Source of the DNA: Patulibacter brassicae
GTDB lineage: Bacteria > Actinomycetota > Thermoleophilia > Solirubrobacterales > Solirubrobacteraceae
Direction of reading: 5' to 3'
NCBI RefSeq assembly: GCF_033949425.1
Contig: NZ_JAXAVX010000016.1
Coordinates: forward strand, 1-64,000
Length of the DNA stretch: 64,000 nt
Shown here: positions 51,847-59,957 of the stretch, in pieces
Position numbering within the stretch: the first letter of the stretch is position 1
Layout: each line of letters begins with the position of its first letter
Made by a program: the position numbers and the translations under genes
The notes under the pieces: generated by a model
Database searches by the model: none
What the model saw: the letters and a program-made list of their open reading frames with translations, nothing else
What the model was told of the DNA's origin: nothing

Positions 51847-51944
51847 CGGGCGCGAAGGCTAGCCGACGGGCGTCGCCGCGCTCGACCGGCCGCGCGGTCG
51901 GCCGCGGTCCTCCCCGGCCCCTAGGATCCGCAGCGCTGATCCCG

Positions 51945-52832
51945 ATGCCGCGGCTCGTGCTCCTCCTCCCTCCCCTGCTGCTCGCCGCCCTCGGCGCCGG
52001 TGCCGGTCTGCTGGCCGACCCCGACCGCGCGTGGCCCGCCGCCGCCGGGGCCCTGGCGGGCCTCGCGCTCGGCACGGCCGCCGCCGCGCTGTGGGCCCGT
52101 CGCCGGCGGCGGGTGCGCGACGGCGCCGACGCGGCGGCGATCACCGGCCTGACCCCGGTCGCGCACGTCCCGCCGCCCGGCGACCACGCGCCCGAGCGGC
52201 GGCGCCAGGAGGAGGCGTTCCGCATGCTCCGGGCGGCCCTGCGCCTGCACGACGGCGAGGCCGGACCGATCGTCGCGGTCACCTCCGCGGCACCGGGCGA
52301 GGGCAAGACGACCGTCGTGGCCGGGCTCGGACGCGCCCTGGCGCGCGCCGGCCGGCCGGTCGTCCTCGTGGAGGCGGACCTGCGCCGCCCCGGGCTCGCC
52401 GCCCTGCTCGGCGCCCCGACGCCGCCGCAGGGCCTCACGGCCGCCCTCGTCGGCGGCGTGCCCGTGGCCGACCTGCTCGTGGAGGTCGAGCCCGGACTGC
52501 GACTGGTTCCGGCCGGCGCGCTGCCGCCGAACGCCCCGGAGCTCCTGGGCAGCGAGGACGGCGCGCGGGTCCTCGACGAGCTGCGCGCGCTCGACGCGCT
52601 CGTCCTGCTGGACGCCGCGCCGCTCCTGCCCGTCGCCGACACCCGCGAGCTGCTGGCCCACGGCCGCCACGGGACCGTCGTGCTCGTGGCGCGCCCCGGC
52701 CGCATCACCCGCGACGAGCTCGCCCGCGCCGCGGCGCTGCTGCCCCCGGGCGCCCCGCGGGTCCTCGTCGTCTCGGGACCGGCGTCCACGCCCCGCAGCT
52801 ACGACCGCTACCTCCGCGACGCGGAGGCCTGA
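51945..52832 (+). CDS. CpsD/CapB-type (BY-kinase-like) membrane ATPase
   Basis: 295 aa. Two N-terminal hydrophobic helices (residues 4-20 and 28-46) are followed by a P-loop domain: Walker A SAAPGEGKTT, Walker A' VVLVEADLRRP, Walker B VLLDAAPLL. This is the arrangement of bacterial tyrosine kinases for capsule export, fused to a short Wzz-like anchor. The C-terminal Tyr cluster is reduced to two Tyr, and no polysaccharide genes are nearby. TAGGAT (51922-51927) is 17 nt from the ATG but 8 nt from an in-frame CTG at 51936, a possible alternative start. Confidence 0.75.
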   Translation: MPRLVLLLPPLLLAALGAGAGLLADPDRAWPAAAGALAGLALGTAAAALWARRRRRVRDGADAAAITGLTPVAHVPPPGDHAPERRRQEEAFRMLRAALRLHDGEAGPIVAVTSAAPGEGKTTVVAGLGRALARAGRPVVLVEADLRRPGLAALLGAPTPPQGLTAALVGGVPVADLLVEVEPGLRLVPAGALPPNAPELLGSEDGARVLDELRALDALVLLDAAPLLPVADTRELLAHGRHGTVVLVARPGRITRDELARAAALLPPGAPRVLVVSGPASTPRSYDRYLRDAEA

Positions 52833-52870
52833 TCGACCCGGGCGCCGGTCGGGCGTTCGTCTCGCGCGCC

Positions 52871-53557
52871 TCAGCCGGTCGCCGGCGCCAGCCCGGCGAG
52901 GACGGCGCCGGGATCCGCGACCCCGTAGTGCTCGCCGAGACGGCGGGCGACCTCGGCGGGCGGCGTGCCGCCGGCGAGCAGCTCGCGCGCCAGCAGGGTC
53001 GCCGCGGACGGAGGTCCGGCGGGCTCCGGCGCCGGCTCCGCGGGGACGTCCGGGACCGCGGCGTCCGGGATCGCGGCGTCCTCGGCGGCCGGACCGCCGG
53101 CGGGGGCCGCCGAGGTGGCGCCGCGCTCGATGAGGTGCCCCACGCGCTCGCGGATCCGGTCCAGGAGGACGAGCGCGTCCTCGGGAGCGTCGGCGTCGGA
53201 CGGCGGCGGGACGTCGCCGGGCGCCGCGGGAGGATCGGCCGGCGGGACGTCGGCGGGCGGCGCGGCCGCGGTCGTCGGGTCGGCGGTCGTCGGGTCGGCG
53301 GATCCCGCCGGAGCGGGCTCGTCCGACGGCGGGCCGGACGACGAGGCATCGGCGTCCGTCGGAACCGGCGCGGTGTCCGGCTCCGGGATCAGTGGCCAGA
53401 CCGCGGGACGAGCGAAGCCGGTGCCCGCGTCCGGGGCCGGCTCCGGCACGAGCGGCTCGGCCGCCGGGCTCGTGGTCGCGCGGGCCTTGCGCGCCTTCGC
53501 CTTCTTCCCCCGCTTCGCCGGCCGCGGCGGCGGATCGCGATCGGGACCGATCAGCAT
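52871..53557 (-). CDS. Pro/Ala-rich low-complexity protein of unknown function
   Basis: 228 aa. A basic Lys/Arg cluster near residues 15-30 (KRGKKAKARKAR) is followed by long Pro/Ala/Asp low complexity, a short helix (EDALVLLDRIRERVGHLIERG), more low complexity, and a C-terminal helical segment (LLARELLAGGTPPAEVARRL) reminiscent of a small HTH. Start ATG 53557. Coding is plausible from codon usage and strand, but no family is recognised. Confidence 0.5.
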   Translation of the reverse strand: MLIGPDRDPPPRPAKRGKKAKARKARATTSPAAEPLVPEPAPDAGTGFARPAVWPLIPEPDTAPVPTDADASSSGPPSDEPAPAGSADPTTADPTTAAAPPADVPPADPPAAPGDVPPPSDADAPEDALVLLDRIRERVGHLIERGATSAAPAGGPAAEDAAIPDAAVPDVPAEPAPEPAGPPSAATLLARELLAGGTPPAEVARRLGEHYGVADPGAVLAGLAPATG

Positions 53558-53655
53558 CGCCCGGCATCCTCGCACGACGCCGCGGCGCGCCGCGAGCGCG
53601 CCGATGCGCCAGGACGGCTCGGCGCGCGGGGCGGGGCAGCCCGTACCCTGCAGCG

Positions 53656-53745
53656 ATGCCGCCGACGTGGTTCTGGATGCAGGTCGTGCTCGTGGTCTGC
53701 GTGCTGATCAGCATGGTCATCGCCGCGATCAAGCTCTGGGCCTGA
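53656..53745 (+). CDS. 29-residue single-pass membrane microprotein
   Basis: MPPTWFWMQVV, then a hydrophobic stretch to residue 25 ending in KLWA: one TM helix and almost nothing else. TACCCT (53644-53649) stands 6 nt before the ATG, the leaderless spacing of the window, which is the main reason to call it. It lies between a low-complexity gene and uspA. Membrane regulators of this size exist in bacteria; the target is unknown. Confidence 0.55.
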   Translation: MPPTWFWMQVVLVVCVLISMVIAAIKLWA

Positions 53746-53892
53746 CCGGACGGCCTCGGCCGGACCCGCGTTCGGCCGGGCGCGGATCGCTCCCTCGGGC
53801 GCGCGGCGGTGTGCGATGATCGGCGCGCCGCCGGGCGGGACCCGCTCGACGGCGCCTCGCAACCCCTTCTCGCACGCTCGCCAAGGAGATCC

Positions 53893-54339
53893 ATGTTCGG
53901 CTCGATCGTCGTCGGCACCGATGGCTCCGACACCGCCAAGCAGGCGGTCAAGGAGGCGATCGACATCGCCGCCGCCGTCGGGGCCCGGATGGAGATCGTC
54001 TCGGCCTACGAGCCCGTCTCCAGCGCCCGTCTCCGCGAGGAGGCCAAGCAGGCGCCGAGCGACATCGAGTGGATGGTCAACGAGCGCGCCGACGTCGAGG
54101 TGACGCTCGGCCAGGCCGAGGACATGGCGACCTCTCGCGGCGTCAAGCAGGTCCGGACGTACGCCCGCCAGGGCGACCCGGCCGACGCGATCCTCGACGT
54201 CGCCGAGGAGTCCGGGGCCGACCTCATCGTCGTCGGCAACAAGGGCATGACCGGCGCGAAGCGCTTCCTCCTCGGCTCGGTGCCGAACAAGGTCAGCCAC
54301 CACGCTCCCTGCTCGGTGCTCATCGTCCGCACCACGTAG
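53893..54339 (+). CDS. Universal stress protein (UspA family)
   Basis: 148 aa. N-terminal IVVGTDGSDTAKQAVKEAI and the C-terminal ATP-binding motif VVGNKGMTGAKRFLLGSVPN (G-x2-G-x9-GS/T) indicate a nucleotide-binding Usp domain. AGGAG (53884-53888) precedes the ATG at a short 4-nt spacing, so this gene is leadered. Single-gene unit closed by a terminator at 54375-54397. Its role in stress survival is inferred from the family. Confidence 0.92.
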   Translation: MFGSIVVGTDGSDTAKQAVKEAIDIAAAVGARMEIVSAYEPVSSARLREEAKQAPSDIEWMVNERADVEVTLGQAEDMATSRGVKQVRTYARQGDPADAILDVAEESGADLIVVGNKGMTGAKRFLLGSVPNKVSHHAPCSVLIVRTT

Positions 54340-54374
54340 CGGCGACGCCCGTCGCACGGAGGCCGTCACGTCCG

Positions 54375-54397
54375 CGGGCCGCTCGTCGAGCGGCCCG
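54375..54397 (+). terminator. uspA terminator
   Basis: 11-bp stem CGGGCCGCTCG/CGAGCGGCCCG with a 1-nt centre (54375-54397). Confidence 0.75.
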
Positions 54398-54458
54398 TCG
54401 TGCGTCCGGGCCCGGACGACGCGCCGACGCGGCACGGGCCGCTGCGATCATCCCGGGC

Positions 54459-54977
54459 GTGAGCGAGGTCCCCGACGACGCGCGCTGGATGCGGGAGGCG
54501 ATCGCCGAGGCGCACGCCGCCGAGGCGCACGGCGACGTGCCGATCGGCGCCGTGGTCGTCGCCGACGACGGACGCGTGCTCGGCCGCGGGCACAACCGGC
54601 GCGAGCTCGATGCGGACCCCACCGCGCACGCCGAGGTGCTCGCGCTGCGCGAGGCGGCGGCGGCGGTCGGCAGCTGGCGGGTGCTCGACGCGACGCTCTA
54701 CGTGACGCTCGAGCCGTGCGCGATGTGCGCCGGCGCGATCGTCCTGTCGCGCGTGCCGCGCGTCGTCTACGGCTGCACCGACCCGAAGGCCGGCGCGTGC
54801 GGCAGCGTCCTGGACGTCACCGCGGAGCCGCGCCTGAACCACCGACCCGCGGTCGTCGGCGGGGTCCTGGCCGACGAGTGCGCCGGCCTGCTCCGCGACT
54901 TCTTCGCGGCCCGTCGGCGACCGCGCGCGGCACCGTCGGCCACCGGGCCGGACGAGCCCTCGCGGCCCGCCGCGTAG
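54459..54977 (+). CDS. tadA: tRNA-specific adenosine-34 deaminase
   Basis: 172 aa. Zinc and catalytic motifs of the deaminase are intact: TAHAEVLALREA (His-Ala-Glu) and TLEPCAMCAGAIVLS (Pro-Cys-x2-Cys). TadA makes inosine at the wobble position of tRNA-Arg(ACG). The C-terminal tail is Arg/Pro-rich. GTG 54459 follows TGCGAT by about 10 nt. A guanine-deaminase-type function is less likely given the fit to TadA. Confidence 0.92.
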   Translation: MSEVPDDARWMREAIAEAHAAEAHGDVPIGAVVVADDGRVLGRGHNRRELDADPTAHAEVLALREAAAAVGSWRVLDATLYVTLEPCAMCAGAIVLSRVPRVVYGCTDPKAGACGSVLDVTAEPRLNHRPAVVGGVLADECAGLLRDFFAARRRPRAAPSATGPDEPSRPAA

Positions 54978-54987
54978 CGTGTCGGAC

Positions 54988-55398
54988 GTGCCGCGCGTCC
55001 CGCCCAACCCGATCACCCCGATCCGGGAGACCGTCGAGCGGGTCCTCCACGAGACCGGCCTGGCCGACTTCGGGCGCTCGGTGTCGAGCATCGACGACCT
55101 CACGGCCGAGGTGCAGCAGGTCTACAAGCGCGTCGACGACATCGAGCAGCGGATGGAGCAGATCGTGCCGCTGCTCGAGCGCCTCGTGCTCGTCGCCGAG
55201 GAGCTCGAGCGGGAGATCAGCCCGATCAGCCGTCTCGTCTCGAAGCTCCCCGGATCCGGCATCCGCGAGCGGCGGCGCCAGCGCAAGGCCCTCGCGCGCG
55301 CCGCGTCGCCGACGCCGTGGCCCGGCGAGGGCGACGGCCCGGCGGGCGGACCGCGGCGGATGGTCGGGCCGACCGGCTCGGGCCCGGACGAACGCTGA
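54988..55398 (+). CDS. Coiled-coil protein of unknown function
   Basis: 136 aa. The N-terminal segment NPITPIRETVERVLHETG is followed by a long helix with heptads (VQQVYKRVDDIEQRMEQIVP, LLERLVLVAEELE), then a basic segment (RERRRQRKAL) and a Gly/Pro-rich tail. GTG 54988 follows TAGCGT (54975-54980) by 7 nt, so it is preferred over the GTG 9 nt earlier. May oligomerise; function unknown. Confidence 0.65.
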   Translation: MPRVPPNPITPIRETVERVLHETGLADFGRSVSSIDDLTAEVQQVYKRVDDIEQRMEQIVPLLERLVLVAEELEREISPISRLVSKLPGSGIRERRRQRKALARAASPTPWPGEGDGPAGGPRRMVGPTGSGPDER

Positions 55399-55484
55399 CG
55401 GCGCGCCGCCCCCGGGCGCCGCGTTCCGGCCGCTCTCGCCCCACGGCGACGCACGCCTCGACGTCCCGAGGCCGCCGCCGCTCG

Positions 55485-57617
55485 TCATCGGGGCGGCGTC
55501 TCCTCCGGACCGGGACCGTCGACGCCGGCCTCGGCGAACGTCTCCATGTCCCGGTGCAGGCGGCCGGCCTGCTCGATGAGCGGCAGCGCGAGCGCCGCCC
55601 CCGAGGCCTCGCCGAGCCGCAGGCGCAGGTCGAGCAGCGGCTCGAGCCCGAGCTGGGCCAGCACCGCGCCGTGGGCCGGCTCGGCGGAGCGGTGGCCGGC
55701 GACGAGCGCGTCGCGGATCGCGGGGCGCAGCCGGACCGCCGCGAGCGCGGCGACGCCGACCGCGAAGCCGTCGAGGACGACCGGCACGCGGCGGCCGGCG
55801 GCGGCGAGGATCGCCCCGACGACCGCGGCGAGCTCCAGGCCGCCGAGCTCCCGCAGCGCCCGCAGCGGCGTCGACGGGGAGCCGGAGCGCTCCAGCGCGG
55901 TGCGGACGACCTCGCGCTTGCGCTCGATCGCCGCGGCGTCGGCACCGGCGCCCCGACCGACGGCGAGCTCCGGCGTGACGCCGGCCAGGACGCACGCCAG
56001 CGCGGCCGCGGCGGTCGTGTTGCCGATCCCGATCTCCCCGGGCACGACGCAGCGCGCCCCGCGGTCCAGGAGCGCGTTCGTGGTCCGCGCCCCGACGAGG
56101 ATCGCCGACTCCAGCTGCGCCTCGTCCATCGCCGGGCCCGCGACGAGGTCGGCGGTGCCGGCCGCGACCCGCTCCGGCCGGACGCCGGCCGGCGTGTCCC
56201 CGACGAGGCCGACGTCGACGACGCTCAGCAGGCCCGCGTGGTGCTGGGCCAGGACGCCGATCGCCGTGCCTCCGCGCGCGGCCGCGGCCGCGACCTGCGC
56301 GGTGACGTGGGCCCCGTAGAGCGAGGTCCCGCGCCGGTGGTGCCCGTGGTCGGCGGCGAAGACCGGGATCGCCGGTCGCAGGGGACTCGGCGGGACGTCG
56401 CCGCTCCAGGCCGCCCACCGCTCGACGACCGCCTCCAGCGCGCCGAGGCTGCCCAGCGGCTTCACGAGCCGGTCGGCGCGATCGCGCACGGCCGTGGCCG
56501 CGCGCTCGTCGCTCTGCCCGACCGCATCGAGCAGCGCGCGGACGGACGACGGCACCGGATCGTCCGACGGCGCCGCGATCCGGGGCCCGGGCGGCGGTGG
56601 CCCTGGACGGCCGGCGACCGCGTCGGCGTCGTCCCCGTCGCCGGGACCGCGACCGGTCGCGATGGCGCGACCGGCCTCGGTCGCGACGCCGGACGCGGGC
56701 ACGTCGTCGGTCGCCGTCGCGCGGCCCGTCTCGGCCTGGCGACCGGGCTCGGCGGCGCGACCGGGCTCGGTCCCCCGTCCCCCCTCGGGGTGGCGTCGCG
56801 CGTCGGTCGGGACGACGCCGAACGTCTCGCCGCCGCGGTCCCCGCGGGCTCCGCCGATCGGCGGCAGGTCCTCGGCCGGCCAGCGCTCGTCCGCCACGAC
56901 GGCCGACAGCGGCGCGCGCGCCGCCCAGCCCGCGGCCTCGAGCCCCGGTCGGACCGGGCGCTCGTCGGGCCAGCCGACGCAGAGCCAGGCGAGCGGGTCG
57001 ACGCGGTCGGGGATCCCGAGCAGCGTCCGCAGGTCCTCGCGACGGTAGAAGCTCACCCACCCGACCCCGAGGCCCTCGGCGCGCGCGGCCAGCCACAGGT
57101 TCTGGATCGCGCAGGCGGTGGAGTGGACGTCGGTCTCCCGGATCGAGCCGCGGCCGAGGACCTCGACGTCCGGCTGGCCCGGATCGCAGCAGACGACGAT
57201 CCCGAGCGGGGCGTCGACGATGCCCTCGACCTTCTGGTCGAGGAAGTGCCGCGCCCGGTCGCTGAAGCGCTCGGCCTGGCGCAGCCGCTCGCGCTGCGCG
57301 AGGCCGCGCATCGCCACGCGCGTCTCGTGGTCCCGCACGACGAGGAACCGCCACGGCTGCATGAGCCCGACCGACGGTCCGTGGTGCGCCGCCGTCAGCA
57401 CGCGCCCCAGGACGTCCGCGGGCACCGGGTCCGGGCGGAAGCGGCGGATGTCGCGCCGCGCGTCGACGATCTCGTAGAGCGCCGCGCGCGCGTCCTCGGG
57501 GAAGCGCCAGCCGGCCGGATCGGCGGCCCGCTCGGCCGCGCGCGAGGGGTCGAAGCCCTCCGGCGTCTCCGGCCGGACGTAGGCGTCCGACGGCGGGGGC
57601 GTCGTCCCGTCGCTCAT
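55485..57617 (-). CDS. bluB-cobT: Bifunctional BluB-CobT: dimethylbenzimidazole synthase fused to its phosphoribosyltransferase
   Basis: 710 aa. Residues about 20-235 are BluB (nitroreductase fold: RRDIRRFRPDPVP, HHGPSVGLMQPWRFLVV, GRGSIRETDVHST, GVGWVSFY), which makes 5,6-dimethylbenzimidazole from FMNH2. Residues about 236-345 form an Arg/Gly/Glu/Thr linker with short repeats. Residues 350-700 are CobT (LVKPLGSLGALE, AADHGHHRRGTSLYG, GEIGIGNTTAAAA, catalytic Glu670 in LRLGEASGAAL), which turns it into alpha-ribazole phosphate. cobS, acting downstream in the pathway, lies just upstream of it behind a repeat array. A weak GAGACT box is 8 nt before the ATG. Confidence 0.93.
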   Translation of the reverse strand: MSDGTTPPPSDAYVRPETPEGFDPSRAAERAADPAGWRFPEDARAALYEIVDARRDIRRFRPDPVPADVLGRVLTAAHHGPSVGLMQPWRFLVVRDHETRVAMRGLAQRERLRQAERFSDRARHFLDQKVEGIVDAPLGIVVCCDPGQPDVEVLGRGSIRETDVHSTACAIQNLWLAARAEGLGVGWVSFYRREDLRTLLGIPDRVDPLAWLCVGWPDERPVRPGLEAAGWAARAPLSAVVADERWPAEDLPPIGGARGDRGGETFGVVPTDARRHPEGGRGTEPGRAAEPGRQAETGRATATDDVPASGVATEAGRAIATGRGPGDGDDADAVAGRPGPPPPGPRIAAPSDDPVPSSVRALLDAVGQSDERAATAVRDRADRLVKPLGSLGALEAVVERWAAWSGDVPPSPLRPAIPVFAADHGHHRRGTSLYGAHVTAQVAAAAARGGTAIGVLAQHHAGLLSVVDVGLVGDTPAGVRPERVAAGTADLVAGPAMDEAQLESAILVGARTTNALLDRGARCVVPGEIGIGNTTAAAALACVLAGVTPELAVGRGAGADAAAIERKREVVRTALERSGSPSTPLRALRELGGLELAAVVGAILAAAGRRVPVVLDGFAVGVAALAAVRLRPAIRDALVAGHRSAEPAHGAVLAQLGLEPLLDLRLRLGEASGAALALPLIEQAGRLHRDMETFAEAGVDGPGPEETPPR

Positions 57618-57710
57618 CGCCGCACAGTCTCGCGGACCGGCCGCTCCGACGACCCGCGCGCCGGAGGACGGCGCCGTCCGCGACCGCGTGCCGCCATCGT
57701 GCGACGACGA

Positions 57711-58190
57711 GATCGACGACCTGCCCCTCGCGCACCGGCCGGGCGTCGGTCTCGATCGCCGCGGGCGGACGAGACCGGATGAGCGGCGCCTCGGCGTGCT
57801 CGGGTCAGTGCCGGCTGCCGTCGGCCGACGAGGTCAGCTAACGGCACCTCCGGCGTGCGAGGCGTCGAGGTCGGCTGGGGCGCGCCGGCGAGATCAGCGA
57901 ACGGCACGTCCAGCGTGCGAGACGTCGGTGTCGACCAGCGCGGGCGGTCGACATCGACGAACGGCACCTCGCGCCCGTCGGACGTTGGCCTTGGTCGGCC
58001 CGTCCGCGGACGAGGCCGGCGAAACGGCATCTCCTGCACTCGCAGCGCCGGCGTCGGCCCCCGCGTGGGGGCGAGATCGACGAACGGCGTCTCAGGCGTG
58101 CAGGGCGTCGGAGTCGACCGCCGGGTTCGGACGAGATCGACGAACGGCGACCTCCCGGCGGCGGTGCCCCCACCGGACCGCCGGGGCGAC
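57711..58190 (-). repeat. Array of eight degenerate 60-bp tandem repeats (left of cobS)
   Basis: Units recur with period 60 (one interval is 63). On the plus strand the core CGACGAACGGC-type element has its ACGG at 57841, 57901, 57961, 58024, 58084 and 58144, with weaker copies at 57721 and 57781. On the minus strand each unit begins CCGTTCGTCGATCTCGTC and would encode a 20-residue unit such as PFVDLVRTRRSTPTPCTPET or PFVDVDRPRWSTPTSRTLDV. Copies near cobS are the cleanest; outer ones decay. There is no start codon or promoter box for a separate gene. The same unit recurs inverted at 59011-59310. Confidence 0.8.
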
Positions 58191-58200
58191 GCGGCGACGG

Positions 58201-58950
58201 TCAGGCGGCGAACGCGAGCGCGACGACGAGGACCGCGGCCTGCGTCAGGGCCGCGGCCGCTCCGCACGTGTCCCCGGTGATCCCACCGAACGCGCGTCGG
58301 GCGCCGGTCGCGGTGAGCAGCGCGACGGCGATCGCGACGGCGATCGCGACCGCCCCGCCGCCCGGCCCGAGCGCCGGCATCGCGACGAGGACCGCGGCGA
58401 CCGTCGCGAGCGTGCCCGTGGTCGCGTCGACCCGCAGCGCGTGGACGGCCCCGTCGGGGCGGGCGGGCGTGGCGAACGCGGCGTGCAGGACGATCGCCCA
58501 CCGCGAGAGCGCACCAGCGGCGACGAGCGCGAGCACCGCGTCCTCGACGCGGAGCGGCCGCAGGGCGCTCCAGGCGGTGAGGCCCCACACGAGCAGCGCC
58601 AGCGCGCCGAAGGTCCCCAGGCGGGAGTCGCGGAGCACCGCGAGCCGTCGCTCGCGGTCCCCGTGGACCCCGAGCCCGTCGGCGGTGTCGGCGAGGCCGT
58701 CCTCGTGCAGCGCACCGGTGACGACGATCCCCGCCGCGAGGGCGAGCGCCGCGGCCACTCCGGATGGCCCGGCGCCCGGCAGCAGGTCTACGAGGGTCAG
58801 GATCCCGCCGGCCAGCGCTCCGACGAGGGCGCCCACGAGCGGGAACCACGGGACGGCGGGGGCCAGCCGTGGCGGCTCGTCCGGATCGACGGGTCCCAAC
58901 GGGACGGGCACGCGGGTGAGGAACCCGATCGCGTGAAGCGCGGCTGGCAC
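58201..58950 (-). CDS. cobS: Adenosylcobinamide-GDP ribazoletransferase (cobalamin synthase)
   Basis: 249 aa multi-helix membrane enzyme joining adenosylcobinamide-GDP with alpha-ribazole (phosphate), the last step of cobalamin assembly. Motifs: FLTRVPVPLG at the N-terminus, the metal-binding ALHEDGLADTADGLG, DSRLGTFGALAL and the C-terminal GGITGDTCGA. GTG 58950 follows AAGCCT by 7 nt. It is flanked by two inverted arrays of a 60-bp repeat. cobU is not in the window. Confidence 0.93.
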   Translation of the reverse strand: MPAALHAIGFLTRVPVPLGPVDPDEPPRLAPAVPWFPLVGALVGALAGGILTLVDLLPGAGPSGVAAALALAAGIVVTGALHEDGLADTADGLGVHGDRERRLAVLRDSRLGTFGALALLVWGLTAWSALRPLRVEDAVLALVAAGALSRWAIVLHAAFATPARPDGAVHALRVDATTGTLATVAAVLVAMPALGPGGGAVAIAVAIAVALLTATGARRAFGGITGDTCGAAAALTQAAVLVVALAFAA

Positions 58951-59010
58951 GACCCGGAGGCTTCCACACGCGGCCGCGAGCCGGCGGCGCTGGCGTCCCG
59001 TGGACCCCCG

Positions 59011-59310
59011 CCGTTCGCACCCCGCCTGCACGCCGCGATCGAGGTGCAGGTCCCGTGCGCGCTCGAGATGCCGTTCGTCGGCGTCGTCGCCGCGTCGCGA
59101 TCGAGGTCGACGTCATGCGTGCCCACGGTGCCGTTCGTCGTTCTCGTGGCTACGCGCGATTCGCGGTCGACGTTCCGCACGTGCAAGATGTGGTTCGTCG
59201 ATCTCGCACTCGTGCATCGACCGAGGTCGACGCCCCACACGACCGGGGCGCAGCTCGTACGCAGGCGGCGATCGAGTCCCCGAGGCGCACCCCGCCGGCC
59301 CCGCCGACGC
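59011..59310 (+). repeat. Array of about five degenerate 60-bp repeats (right of cobS), inverted relative to the left array
   Basis: Cores at 59011 (CCGTTCGCAC), 59071 (CCGTTCGTCG), 59131 (CCGTTCGTCG), 59191 (TGGTTCGTCG) and a decayed 59251 keep an exact 60-bp period; a second element GGTCGACG recurs at 59105, 59165 and 59225. In this orientation the units would encode PFVGVVAASRSRSTSCVPTV, PFVVLVATRDSRSTFRTCKM and WFVDLALVHRPRSTPHTTGA, the same 20-residue pattern as the left array. No separate gene is supported in 58951-59339. Confidence 0.78.
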
Positions 59311-59339
59311 ACCGTCCGTCGCCGGAGGCGCGTCCGCGG

Positions 59340-59957
59340 TCAGTCGCCGAGGCGCGCGCCGCCGTGCGCGCGGGCGACGAGCCCGAGCAGCGCGTAGAGC
59401 AGGAGCTCGCTCGGGTCCTCGCCCGTGAGGAGCCGGCGCAGCGCCGTCCCCTCGACGGTGGCGACGATGAGCGGCGCCAGCTGCTCGGCCTCCGGCACGC
59501 CGAGCAGCGCGAGGCCCTCACGCGCCAGCGCCTCGTACGCCGCGCGGCACTCCGCGACGGCCTCGCGCAGGTCCCCGTCGCGGGTCGCATGGAGGTAGAG
59601 CTCGAACTGCGCGACGGTCGCGTCGTCCCCGGCGGCCCCGTCGAGCGCTCCGCGGATGAGGCCGCGCAGCAGCTCGGGATCGGGCGCGACCGTGAGCCCG
59701 CCGACGCGCATCGCCCGCAGCCGCTCGTGGACCTCACCGAGCCGTGCGACCTCCTCGCCGACGAAGAGCCGGAGGCTGTCCCGGAGGAGCTCGTCGCGGT
59801 CGCTGAAGTGGTAGGTGAGGGTGCCGAGCGAGACGCCGGCCGCCGATGCGACCTGACGGTTGCTCACCGCGCCGGTGCCCTGCTCGCCGATCAGGCCGAG
59901 GGTCGCGCGGAGGATCCGCTCGCGTGCGGGGAGCTCGTCGGCGACGACGGCGCTCAC
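59340..59957 (-). CDS. TetR family regulator cotranscribed with an amidase
   Basis: 205 aa. HTH region ERILRATLGLIGEQGTGAVS, NRQVASAAGVSLGTLTYHFS, then the helical ligand domain. GTG 59957 overlaps the amidase stop (GTGA), so the regulator is made from the amidase transcript. The 16-bp palindrome at the operon start (61388-61403) is the obvious binding site for feedback control. Confidence 0.88.
   Translation of the reverse strand: MSAVVADELPARERILRATLGLIGEQGTGAVSNRQVASAAGVSLGTLTYHFSDRDELLRDSLRLFVGEEVARLGEVHERLRAMRVGGLTVAPDPELLRGLIRGALDGAAGDDATVAQFELYLHATRDGDLREAVAECRAAYEALAREGLALLGVPEAEQLAPLIVATVEGTALRRLLTGEDPSELLLYALLGLVARAHGGARLGD

Noticed and set aside
57711..58190. CRISPR array
   Set aside because: Units are tandem 60-bp copies in which the whole unit is degenerate, not identical short repeats with unique spacers. 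No cas gene is present.
57614..59116. Long minus-strand open frame (500 codons) across the left 60-bp array and cobS
   Set aside because: It reads the array in the 20-residue periodic frame but then crosses cobS out of frame as Arg-rich nonsense. cobS is a well-conserved enzyme in its own frame, and no start or promoter fits the long frame.
57618..59339. Cobalamin riboswitch near cobS and bluB-cobT
   Set aside because: I looked for a B12 box and its flanking stems on the minus strand upstream of both genes and found none; the spaces are filled with the repeat arrays.
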